In this document: in pieces, positions 54,978-64,000 of the stretch
Position numbering within the stretch: the stretch's first letter is position 1
Layout: each line of letters starts with the position of its first letter
NCBI GenBank assembly: GCA_022559985.1
Contig: JAFJTR010000052.1
Coordinates: 173,035-237,034 of the forward strand
Source of the DNA: Parastagonospora avenae f. sp. tritici 18332-5
Taxonomy: Eukaryota > Ascomycota > Dothideomycetes > Pleosporales > Phaeosphaeriaceae
Direction: 5' to 3'
DNA: 64,000 nucleotides
Made by a program: the position numbers and the translations under genes
Notes under the pieces: model-generated
What the model was told of the DNA's origin: nothing
Database searches by the model: none
Seen by the model: only the letters and a program-made list of their open reading frames with translations

Positions 54978-57650
54978 CTAGGCTGGAGATGGGGATGAGT
55001 CCCTGCTCTTCCAGAACTTGAGCTTGCTGAGTCGTTTGTTCTTCTTCTTGTCTTTCGGCTGCTCCAGACATTCGGATTGAGGGCGCTGCTCAATGGACAG
55101 TTTACTTTTCTCGCCGTAAGAGGAGCTGTTGATGAGCCGAGAGAGACTGGCAATGCTGGAACGCTTGCGGCGACGAATCTCTAGATCGCTAGGGTCGGAG
55201 CACAGTGAGGCTGAGCGATCTCCTAGTCTGCGGGGACTGGGAAGCGAGTAAGGATTCTGCATACCGCTCGTCATCGTTGATCTTGATGAGGTCAAAGATG
55301 GCACATCATCTACAGAAATGCGAAGCTCGGGTCCAGGTTCGCCAAAACGCGGTGAAGGCATGGTCATCGAAGAAGCAGCGGTGCCAACCCTGGGAGTGTC
55401 GAAAGACACCTGGCTAGATCGGTAGTCTGGTGAGGAAAATGAGGATGCAAAAGTGTCAGGAGTCATGAGAGTCTGCTGAGGTAGCGGGAGAGCCATGTTC
55501 ATGACAGGCGCATGCTCCTTGGATTCATCAGCCGATAGCTGTGGGGTAACAGTCGAGTCGGAGTCGTGCGTAAGTGATGATGTTCGGGGCTCTTCGTGAT
55601 CCTCAACAACCTCTACTGGAGAGTTGTCCATCACAGTTTCCTCATCTTCCACACCCTCAGGAACTGCTCGGGGGGATATTGGTTCCTCAGACATGATCTC
55701 TCGGTCATTTTCAATACCGAGACCACCGTTGTTGAAGTTCCAGTTGATTGTCGCGCCTTCGTGCTTTTCATCCACTTCGACGACCTGAATCTTAGGCTCT
55801 TCGGTCTCCGTAGGCTCCTCGGGAGTCGAGTTCGAATCTGAGCCTTTTCGGACTGCAGCCGGGTCTTCTTCAGGTTCCTCTTCTTCGAAGACATCAGCCA
55901 TCGGGGAAGTGGAGGCAACTGCAGACGACCGCTCGAAGGGAACGAGCTCCGGCGCACTCTCAGTCCTGCGGTGGTTCATTACAATGCCACTTGCACTGTG
56001 CATTGCGCGCCTGTGGGCTGAGAATCCACGCTGTTGTGATCTCGGGCTCGATCCGTTTGGGGTGTTGAATGGTCCGAGTGCTGCGTCCAGATCGATGATC
56101 GGGCTCATAACGTCAGAATCGACTCGCTTCAACTGTCGTGGCTGCCAAGATGCATAATCCGTGTCGATCTTAGGTAGAGGAGTCGCCGGTTCCGTGGGAG
56201 ACACAATGGTGACGGTCGTGTCCTCATCAAAGTTTGGCTCGAAATCCATGTCATCAGATGCGTCCGTGTCGTCCATATCCGGACTCAACTCCGCAGGAGG
56301 TGCTGACGACTTGGCTTTGGATTTCTTGCTGTGCTTACCCTTCCGTGGGATGATGGAGTTCGCCCAAGACTTGACCTTGCGAGGTTTACGGCTGGACTTG
56401 CGTGTCGATGTCTTGGACTTTTCCACCTCTTCCATGGACTCTTCGTCGTCAATGCTGGGTGAGGCCAGCCCGAGCTCCATAGAGCGCGAAAGCGAAGGAT
56501 CGGATTTGCTGGTAGGAAGTGTGCGGAACGAATGGTCGCTGCGCTTGGACTCGAGCCGGAAGAAGCCACGTCGCTTGGTAGGCACACGAGCCGAGGTCAT
56601 GTTGGTAGTCGGAGATGTTGGCGAGATAGCAGACATGGGCCTCTTGCGATCGGACGGCTCGCCTGAAAGTGGGCTGCTCATGAAGTTATCCAAGATAGCA
56701 CCAGCAGTGCTAGGTCGTCCTTCGTCTTCGACTGTGCTGAGCGACGGACGTCCCATGCGTGACGGTTGCGGACTCGAGTTGCTGCCGCCGACGATGGATG
56801 AAAGGCTGTTTGTTGCCGAGTGACCACGGAATGTGGACATGGAAGTCTCTGTTTCTGAAGAAATGGTTGAGAGTGGGCGGATGTACTCGACCCTATCAGA
56901 GAATCCGACACGAGCTCTCGAGGGTGGGCGTGCAGCGTCCTCTTCCGTGTTGCTGCTGGTGCGCAGTGACGGCTGTGATATCGATCTGTTGAATGAGTGT
57001 CCCAATACGAAATCATTGCCTTCCGAGGGCGTCGAAGGTGCGCTATCTCCACGCGAGGGTGCTGGTGGGTTCATTATCGAGGTAAGGTCATGAGAGGAGA
57101 TGGCACCTGAGCGACGGTGAGCGTGGCCGCGGCGACCGGCTGGTGGACCGGGACGGAGTACGGCGTTTGGTGCAGGCAGAAAACCGTCGCCCTTGGTCGG
57201 ACTGCTGCTCATCACTGACAGGCCTCCAGGTCGAGCATCGCCGCCGATGAACTCGCTGCCACCTCGCCTGTGGCCGCCTACAATTGGCTTTGCCGGTGTT
57301 GCGGGCGTTGTAGATGGCGAATGTGGTGGTGATGTGCCGGTGGTTGGCTGAGGTGTGCCGGACGGGTTGAAGGAGAAAGCTGGCAATGCGCTGACAGACT
57401 TCTGGCGCTGGTGAGGCATGGAGCCTCGACGGCCGGTTGGATATGCCTGCAGAGACATTGGCCGCGAGCTGGTTGGCGTGGGCTCCGAGGAAGATGTGTC
57501 TGGTCCTCGCATGGGAAACGAGAACTCTGGGTTGGGTATGAGCTCAATGGGGCCAGCATTTGAAGGCTGTCGGCGCTGGTAGAGCGGTGAGCCGACGCCA
57601 GCAGACTGCGACTGTGTTGCCTGGTGTCGTGGCAGAGCAATTTGGGCCAT
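54978..57650 (-). CDS. Large Ser/Pro-rich disordered protein ('cell wall proline rich protein' type)
   Basis: Single exon, 890 residues. The start MAQIALPRHQATQSQSAGVG leads through a Ser/Pro/Thr-rich disordered region studded with short basic, phosphorylatable motifs (RRGSMPHQRQKSVSALPAFS, RVGFSDRVEYIRPLST). A conserved-looking block near residues 365-450 reads KRRGFFRLESKRSDHSFRTL and KSWANSIIPRKGKHSKKSKA. Acidic stretches follow (MDDTDASDDMDFEPNFDEDT, EEEEPEEDP). The C-terminus is basic: EIRRRKRSSIASLSRLINSS, then KKKNKRLSKLKFWKSRDSS. No signal peptide is present, so the database-style name 'cell wall proline rich protein' I recall for Aspergillus relatives probably misleads. The basic C-terminal amphipathic segment could be a membrane-lipid or cortex anchor. 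Function unknown. Confidence 0.82.
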   Translation of the reverse strand: MAQIALPRHQATQSQSAGVGSPLYQRRQPSNAGPIELIPNPEFSFPMRGPDTSSSEPTPTSSRPMSLQAYPTGRRGSMPHQRQKSVSALPAFSFNPSGTPQPTTGTSPPHSPSTTPATPAKPIVGGHRRGGSEFIGGDARPGGLSVMSSSPTKGDGFLPAPNAVLRPGPPAGRRGHAHRRSGAISSHDLTSIMNPPAPSRGDSAPSTPSEGNDFVLGHSFNRSISQPSLRTSSNTEEDAARPPSRARVGFSDRVEYIRPLSTISSETETSMSTFRGHSATNSLSSIVGGSNSSPQPSRMGRPSLSTVEDEGRPSTAGAILDNFMSSPLSGEPSDRKRPMSAISPTSPTTNMTSARVPTKRRGFFRLESKRSDHSFRTLPTSKSDPSLSRSMELGLASPSIDDEESMEEVEKSKTSTRKSSRKPRKVKSWANSIIPRKGKHSKKSKAKSSAPPAELSPDMDDTDASDDMDFEPNFDEDTTVTIVSPTEPATPLPKIDTDYASWQPRQLKRVDSDVMSPIIDLDAALGPFNTPNGSSPRSQQRGFSAHRRAMHSASGIVMNHRRTESAPELVPFERSSAVASTSPMADVFEEEEPEEDPAAVRKGSDSNSTPEEPTETEEPKIQVVEVDEKHEGATINWNFNNGGLGIENDREIMSEEPISPRAVPEGVEDEETVMDNSPVEVVEDHEEPRTSSLTHDSDSTVTPQLSADESKEHAPVMNMALPLPQQTLMTPDTFASSFSSPDYRSSQVSFDTPRVGTAASSMTMPSPRFGEPGPELRISVDDVPSLTSSRSTMTSGMQNPYSLPSPRRLGDRSASLCSDPSDLEIRRRKRSSIASLSRLINSSSYGEKSKLSIEQRPQSECLEQPKDKKKNKRLSKLKFWKSRDSSPSPA

Positions 57651-58336
57651 TATGAGAGATTAGCTGCCCTTGTGGACACAGCGATCTGCGGCCGACAGGC
57701 TTAACGAAATTAGGGATGGCACGATCAACAGACGCACAGCAAGTGCTTGGTCGGCAGAGTGAGACTGGCGACGTGCGTTCCAGGGACCAGTGGCCGGATC
57801 GGAAAGGCGTCCAGTAGTTGGCTGGGTGGGAGTCGAGGTGCTACGGACCGGTGTACAGCGGAAGTGAGACGAAACAAGCGCTTTCGAGGTACAAAGAGGT
57901 GACGGAGGCTACTGCTACTGCGCGATATAGTGTCAGCACGCGGGCGGAGGGTCGACGGCAGGCGATTATATGGAGGCGAGTGCGTACGGTATGTTGAGGC
58001 TAGTAGCGGATTGATGCGATGGTAGGCTGGCGTGGGCGTGCGGGTTGAGTGAAGCCAGTACACCCAAGATTAAGGAATGACGGGGGAAATGAGCGGACAG
58101 ATGCCACACGATCGACTCAGTTTTGGTGAGTGCGACAATGGGCTCCAGAGAGGTGTAGGAGGGACGGGAGGAAGGGCGGCGGGGACGAGATTTGGTGGTG
58201 GTGGATGGAATAGGCACACCTGGACAGAAGAGCGAGCAGAACGCTTTTGCACGGCGGGAGGTACGAGGGAAGGCGCGCCAGTCCGTGCGATAGCGTAGGA
58301 AGGAGCATCCCTGCTCCACCCTAGACCCCGGCCACC
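57651..58336. other. Long 5' region of the Ser/Pro-rich gene
   Basis: About 690 bases, purine-rich on the plus strand and hence pyrimidine-rich on the transcribed minus-strand side, typical of fungal promoters and leaders. It also lies upstream of the small plus-strand frame at 58337. Confidence 0.45.
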
Positions 58337-58537
58337 ATGGCGTACGCTCCTCTAATCATCATTTCGTCCTCAGACCCACCGTCAACCAGGGCCTCTGCAG
58401 CTCTTCTTACGAGGATTGCTGAGATTGAGATTGAGATTGAGATTGAGATTGAGATTGAGATTGAGCATTTGCTGCCGCATGCGATAGAAGGTCACATTCG
58501 TGAACCGTTTTCGCGAGGCGCGCTGCGCAATCTTTGA
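58337..58537 (+). CDS. 66-residue frame with an Ile-Glu dipeptide repeat
   Basis: The ATG sits in the context GGCCACCATGG, an almost ideal Kozak sequence. The product begins MAYAPLIIISSSDPPSTRAS, then AALLTRIA runs into eight (Glu-Ile) units encoded by the GAGATT microsatellite. It ends with HLLPHAIEGHIREPFSRGAL. No signal peptide, membrane helix or family is recognised. Because the repeat stays in frame the ORF could be genuine, but 66 codons can also arise by chance; a downstream exon is possible. Confidence 0.35.
   Translation: MAYAPLIIISSSDPPSTRASAALLTRIAEIEIEIEIEIEIEIEHLLPHAIEGHIREPFSRGALRNL
58421..58464. repeat. (GAGATT)n hexanucleotide microsatellite
   Basis: About seven perfect tandem copies of GAGATT, in frame with the ATG at 58337. 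Confidence 0.85.
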
Positions 58538-61500
58538 TGCGGCTGTTCCTGAACATCCCCTGCCACGCCATCACGAGGCTGCCCGCCAATTTGCCAGGGC
58601 CTGCACCAGATGACTATCCACCGCACTTCCAAGGCACCTGCATTTCTGCGCAACCATGATCATTGATGTGTAGGTACTAGGGACATGGTCTCGAGTGCTC
58701 CTCGGCGCTATCGCTGCAGGCGTGGCTTCGGCATTCGCGGTGGCTGCTCATGGCGCTGCACCTCCCAACGACTATACACCAGCTTGGAACCGCCCAGGCG
58801 TACGTCGAATTCTTCTTTGTCCGCCGCGAGCGGCTCTCTTGGTGCGAACTCGAGGCCTGGACGGCAGCCGACCTGCATCACCGCTAGCGAGACGGCTCAC
58901 GGAACCCTCTCCTCCTTGCGCGCCATACTGCCCTCTCACTCGCTGGCGCTTCATGCACGAGATATGCCTCTTCTCTGCTATCTCTCAGATCCTCTTGGCT
59001 GTCTGGCGCAGACCGCCTACCCCTCTCGCTGCTGCATGTGTTCCTGGCGGTTAATCCAATACCCGCTGCCACTCAGGAACTGCTTAAGCGGTGCCTTTGG
59101 CCAAATTCGCGCTTGTCAACTCTTGGGCCCGTCGCTCAGCTATCGACGCACCTACGCCGCCCGAGTCTTCGGTCTCGAGGATGAAGATGTGCGCGACGTG
59201 TTTCACCGTACCGTTCGCGGGCGGGGCCATGCAAAGCCCGGATGAGCATTCCGCCAAGGCCAATTTGATATCCGCTCTAGGCGACGAATGGACGACTTCG
59301 CACTAGCTATGCAGGGGCAAGTTTTGGAGCCTTTCCCTTTGCATCAACACATCGAAGCTCGTCCTCGCCACCATAAATAGGTTATGATAGACGAAATGCG
59401 GAGAAGCGGGACAGAAGAAGCAATGATTGCTCGTCGCTTCGAGGTATTGAGTTTGCTCAAGGTCGCACACATCCTGCGAGCATCAGAGTTGGGTGTGGTC
59501 TTCATCAGGAGTTGGCGACAAATACCCAAGAGCAGGTGTGTCAATAATTGCTGCATTATTGGCGTGCAGTCGAGATAACGGTGCAGCCACATGCTCCTGC
59601 AGCATGCTGTGTAGGGCTTCGATTGCATTACTGAAGGGCCATGATCTAGCCTCCAATGTGCATGACATTCAACACCGCCTGTGTCTCAACCATGCTAACG
59701 GGCTGGTCTTTAGCATCTGTACTACCGCCGCTGCAACTCGTCTTTTCGTCCCAGTAGGTCGGGTGCATCTTCCCGTCTACTGGCATTCACATCTTTCACG
59801 ATAGCAGATTCATAAACACCTCGATCTCACTGCATGTCATTGTATCCCCGCGGCTGCGTTACGACGACGGCGAGGTGCACTGTGGCCATGCTGTGTGCCG
59901 TCAGGACATGTTCGGCTCTACTTTCTATCGCCAAATGCACAACGTCGGGACCATCGCAAAAATAACCACTTCAAGGCAGACGTCATGGCATCCTCGTCTT
60001 CTTGTCTGCAGCTCCGATGCTTCGCCCATGATCTTCAGGGACCATTCGGCGCTATCGCCTTAGCCATCCAGTCTCATTTTTGTCATCTCCGCTTTCAATT
60101 CTTTGTTTTGCACCTCTACAGGGACTATGCCGGGCTCCGAGAATTTTGACGAAGATGCGCCGAGTACGAAGACAAACATCGCCAGACGTCACACGTATCC
60201 AGCGCGCGCACTCGGCCAAGGCATCCAGTATGGTGGAGTCAAAGGTGCGTGCGACGGCTTCTCTGGTATAGTTAGAGCCACAATGGTTCATCCGTCGTCC
60301 CTTTGGCGGTTCGAAGCGGCGGAGGGACACTGAGAGAAAGCATGTTTTTGCTTTGAGTGGTACCTGAATGCAAGTGCAACAACGATATCGCTGCCTGCAT
60401 CGGCAGAAACAAAGGCTTTAGACGCCATGGGTCGGCCCAGAGCCACCGCGACCGAACTTTCACTACATTAGCACAGCCACTGCGTTTCGTCTCTTGTCTC
60501 CACACAGGTGCAGGCACTCCGTAGAGCACTATTGGCCTATGTGCGCCCGTAGCGCATCGCATCCTCCATGGCTTTGGCACCGGTCGGCGTTGCGTGTCAA
60601 AGTGTCAGAAAAACAAAGTCGTCATTCGCACGGCCCATGCAGCGTCATTCGGCTCCAGGTTCTCCAGGGGCAACTGCAAGATCTGTCGAAACGGCTGTGC
60701 ATATTTGGAGATGCGCAATCTCATGTGAGCATCTTCCAAGACGCCAACTCAGGCCAACTCATTGCCAATCTCCGTCGAGGAAGCTGGATGGGGTAATTGC
60801 CAATCAGCCACTGTGGCCGACACATCCAATAAGACGCGTACAGCCACACTGGCCCGTCCATTTCTGATCACCACCACATCGTTGCTCGCAATTCTCGAAC
60901 GGCTTTCATCCGAGCATGGTCCTCTTTTTTGTTTTGCACATCGTCATGATCACAGCCTTGTCAGCGTGACTTACCCTGCAAGAGTGCTACGCGACATTCA
61001 AAACAAATGTTTCCAGAGATTTCTGCATCTCCACATCGGCATGGGGCCCGTGTTTCGCCGTACACATTTCATCCACCGGTAGCTACACCCAGCGTTGCGA
61101 ACGGCAACCGCAGAGCCTCCAGTTCCTGAATACAGCTGAATGGTTCGCCTGCTCTCCCAACAAAGTTAAATTTCATCTGCCCTGGACCATTCACGATGGT
61201 CTCCAGCAAACTGCCCTGCCTCGCTTCCGCCGCCATCCGTTCGCTTGGTCTGGTGAGCGCGATTTCTCCGACCACTGACATCTCGCAATCCCACTCACAC
61301 CTATCGAGCATGAAACCGCGTATACTGCTCACACCGGCAGGTCATAGCGCATGAGCGAGCACAGCTGAATAGGTTTGATGTGCTGGCACACGCGCGTCTT
61401 GTATGCATTGACCTTGCTTATACCACAATTCCACCGCAGCGAGCTCTTGCTTTTTAGCTTCGCGAGATCGTGCTGACCTAAGAAGTTGAACTTATTTTGT

Positions 61501-63912
61501 GCAGCCTTTGCATCAGATGCCCGAACAAGTCGAGTCTTTTCTTATAATTAGCCACTTGCTAGGAACAGAGCGATAGCCAAGGCCGTATAGAGTCAAAACC
61601 TCGTCGGGACATTCTTTCGCCGCAATAACCCTCTCGGTCTCTCCAGGCTCGTATGCAAGATGACAGTCACCCACCAATTGGGCTCCGCACTCTGACACAG
61701 TAAGAACGAATTGTTGCGGTACCTGATCTCTGTCTCCTTTCTTCAGATGCCTCATTGGCGATTGCGCGCCGGCATGTGCAGTCCGGCTTTCACACCCAAG
61801 CGTACGCCAGCTGAATTGTGACGGCTGTCATGGCTGGCTAGGCCAGCCATCGATGATGCGCCACCTCACGATAGACTTTCACACGCTCCACTATTGCACA
61901 CGGGGTGCCCTTTCGTCGCCTTATCGAGCCTATCCTTCCCCTATTGGTTCGTTTCTTGGTTCGCCTAATGAGAGCTCACGAAGCCCCTCAGCACTAGCTG
62001 GCGTGCTGTTCGCGCCAGCATTCCATCGAGATTTGGACACGACGACACGCATGAATTGCACGGCGACACGAGCGAGTAGCATGACCTCACCTCGGGTCAG
62101 ACAGCAAGGGCAAGATAAGCTGCTGAATCTGGTTATCGCTGACTCCACGTTTCGTGACACCTAGAGTCAGAAGCTTAATCGTACATTGCCGTTCCAGCAT
62201 TCTTCATTTGCAGGCTCAGCAGGCCGCCTGCTTCTCCAAGAGCGCGGAATGCAGGCTCGCTGTTATTCGCGCAGCGCGGTACACAGCGTCTACATGGTGT
62301 ATTCTCGATGCTGCACCATAGCCTAGCGCATGCGCGTCACTGATCTTCAGGGTTGGCGGACGATCGAGGGCGAGACGGGGCGTCATGGTGCCTTGCATCT
62401 GCTTGGAGTTGAGGCCAATAACGAGCAAGATGCACGCCAGAACCCCGCCATGCGGGCGCACCTTCAAGTTCAAGGCCCTCCACCAATGACTCCGTTGCAA
62501 CCCCAGCGGATAACGCGATAGTCTACTCGGGATTCGAACGATTAGGTTCTGCGGATGCAACCAGCAGTCTCGAAAATGCCGCATTCTCCAGCATCTTTGT
62601 GGCGACCGCGAACTCAAAACCTCCCTCCAGCTGAGTCCTACCTCTCTCCACGATGTCGGTTCGCGGCACCAAGAAAACGCCACCGCTTGCGCTTGCATCC
62701 TGGCTTTCGGCTACACTGCGGCGACACCGTCCACTGATATCCGGTACATCACGAGCGCTGGGAAACTTTTCCAGCTGCCGTAGCGCCGGGTTTGCGAGTA
62801 GCGTGGCCTCCGCGATCGGTGTGCAGCACCGTGGCACAGTAGAGAGTTGGAGTCGGGTAAAATGTTGCCTAACTGTAGAAGGAGATATGGTCCTCGCTTG
62901 TGTGACGGACATCGGTGAATGGGGCCCACGGGACTGCGTGCAGTGCGCTGCGGTCTGCACGGCGCAGGAAATATACGACCAGCGCGGATGGCCTGATGCA
63001 GTGCATCTCACCGGTGAAGACTTGAAGTGCTGGGGACGTTGGTGTGTCCATGTTCATACAGCATCGACCACCAACATGCGCTGACTCGACAGCAGTTGGT
63101 CTGATCTGCATAGGCGACGAGTATCTGCTCTGATGTCTTACTTGTATGGATCCTCGTGCTTGGAGTAAGGGAGACGCAGCCCCATACTATGCAATTCTCT
63201 CCAATGGGATTGGACTAGCTGCGCATCCCCAACACGTTGAAGCGATGCTATGGCGTGTGCGTTCTCGGGGATTAAACACGCGTGAAACAAAGGCCGTGGA
63301 GTTTCATGTTCGAAGACGGACATGACAGTGGGCCGATGAGCGTTGGAAACCGTCCAGAATGACGTGTGACATGACAGTGCTGGAGACCGCTCACGAAATG
63401 GTGCGGCATCTGCTGAAAACGTGGTGAGCACGATGGGATGATGTAAGACATGTAGAAGATGTTAACACAAACCAACCATCGAACACCGACGATAGACGCA
63501 GTCCAGTCATTAACAGCTTAGGCTCTAAATGTGGAATAGCTGTGTTCTCACGCGCCGAAGCACTCCCATGAGATTGCCCGTGATAACATTTCAACTCATG
63601 TCCATGTCGTAAGCATGTTTTGCTTCACGACCTCACGTCATAGCCTTCATGTCTTGCTTCTGTCTCCACACATATTGAAATTCCCGATGCTTTTTTTTAG
63701 TAGACAACCTCACCGCCAGACAACCCATATACAGAACAGTGATAGGATTTGTTTTTTTGCACATACAGAGGCCTTGATAGTCTTTTATGAATAGCACAAT
63801 TCTCAATGCGCAGCAGGTAATATATTGTGGAAGGGCTTTTGGTGGACATTGATGTTCTGACCCTGGATTTTAGGTATTGAGAAAGGTTTTTTTGTTGTAG
63901 AGTGGGGGGAAG
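58538..63912. other. 5.4-kb region with no recognised gene
   Basis: Many overlapping short frames occur on both strands, none with a recognised domain. A hydrophobic plus-strand stretch near 58695-58755 (LLGAIAAGVASAFAVAAHGA) looks like a membrane or signal segment but lacks a convincing start or continuation. No transposon, tRNA or rRNA is visible. Confidence 0.4.
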
Positions 63913-63980
63913 GAGGAGGAGGAGGAGGAGGAGGAGGAGGAGGAGGAGGAGGAGGAGGAGGAGGAGGAGGAGGAGGAGGA
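63913..63980. repeat. (AGG)n trinucleotide microsatellite
   Basis: Over twenty near-perfect tandem AGG/GGA triplets close to the window end, followed by a G-rich tail. Plausibly polypurine regulatory or slippage sequence; its coding status cannot be judged because the window ends. Confidence 0.9.
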
Positions 63981-64000
63981 TGAGGAGGGGGGCGGAGGGG

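Noticed and set aside
56161..56823. 220-codon plus-strand open frame
   Set aside because: Lies entirely antisense to the long Ser/Pro-rich gene; its composition mirrors that gene's codon bias and shows no domain.
62521..62560. GGGATTCGAACGAT resembling the T-arm of a minus-strand tRNA
   Set aside because: The opposite side of the T stem does not pair, and no D arm, anticodon stem or acceptor stem could be assembled around it.
1..64000. CRISPR arrays, bacterial insertion sequences, LTR retrotransposons or a biosynthetic gene cluster
   Set aside because: No direct-repeat/spacer pattern, transposase or reverse transcriptase motif, long terminal repeat, or PKS/NRPS/terpene backbone gene could be seen.

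Overview
The window looks like chromosomal DNA of a filamentous ascomycete (Pezizomycotina). Coding exons are joined by short GT..AG introns of about 40-150 bp. Genes lie on both strands without operons. The recognisable proteins are fungal: a fungal_trans zinc-finger regulator, two fungal rhodopsin-domain membrane proteins, a P450, a CotA-type multicopper oxidase, Maf1, PPIL2/Cyp8, dynactin p25, the AP-1 sigma subunit and the glutamate-cysteine ligase modifier subunit. The low-complexity and orphan proteins remind me of Dothideomycetes, but that placement is only an inference.

Layout. 1-16 kb: an F-box fragment, a Gly/Met-rich protein, an alpha/beta hydrolase, a GPI-anchored Cys/Ser-rich surface protein, a wrecked zinc alcohol dehydrogenase, PPIL2, and several orphan genes. 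One orphan is a small Gly-rich protein that shares a C-terminal motif with the first Gly-rich protein. 17-25 kb: a multicopper oxidase with intact copper ligands but one frameshift, a stretch of decayed coding-like sequence, a 7-TM rhodopsin-domain protein, and dynactin p25. 26.7-30.3 kb: a large C2H2 plus fungal_trans transcription factor. 30.3-36 kb: gene-poor. 36-46 kb: a small protein with two candidate PP1-docking motifs, two small membrane protein genes, GCLM and AP1-sigma transcribed divergently, MAF1, and a tandem pair of 69-residue single-TM proteins. 46.5-58 kb: P450 and a second rhodopsin-domain protein (divergent), a coiled-coil protein, and a large Ser/Pro-rich protein. 58-64 kb: almost no recognisable genes, with an in-frame GAGATT microsatellite and a terminal GGA microsatellite.

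Most recognisable genes are housekeeping (vesicle coat, dynein cargo adaptor, splicing-associated PPIase, RNA Pol III repression, glutathione synthesis). They do not form a pathway cluster. Accessory genes (P450, multicopper oxidase, rhodopsin-domain receptors, GPI protein) are scattered and show no backbone synthase, so I see no secondary-metabolite cluster. The most novel items are the tandem 69-aa membrane protein pair, the shared LTxENLxxVP motif of two Gly-rich proteins, and the doubled KT(V/I)RF protein. I built the exon models by hand from splice consensus, reading frame and family resemblance; transcripts were not available.
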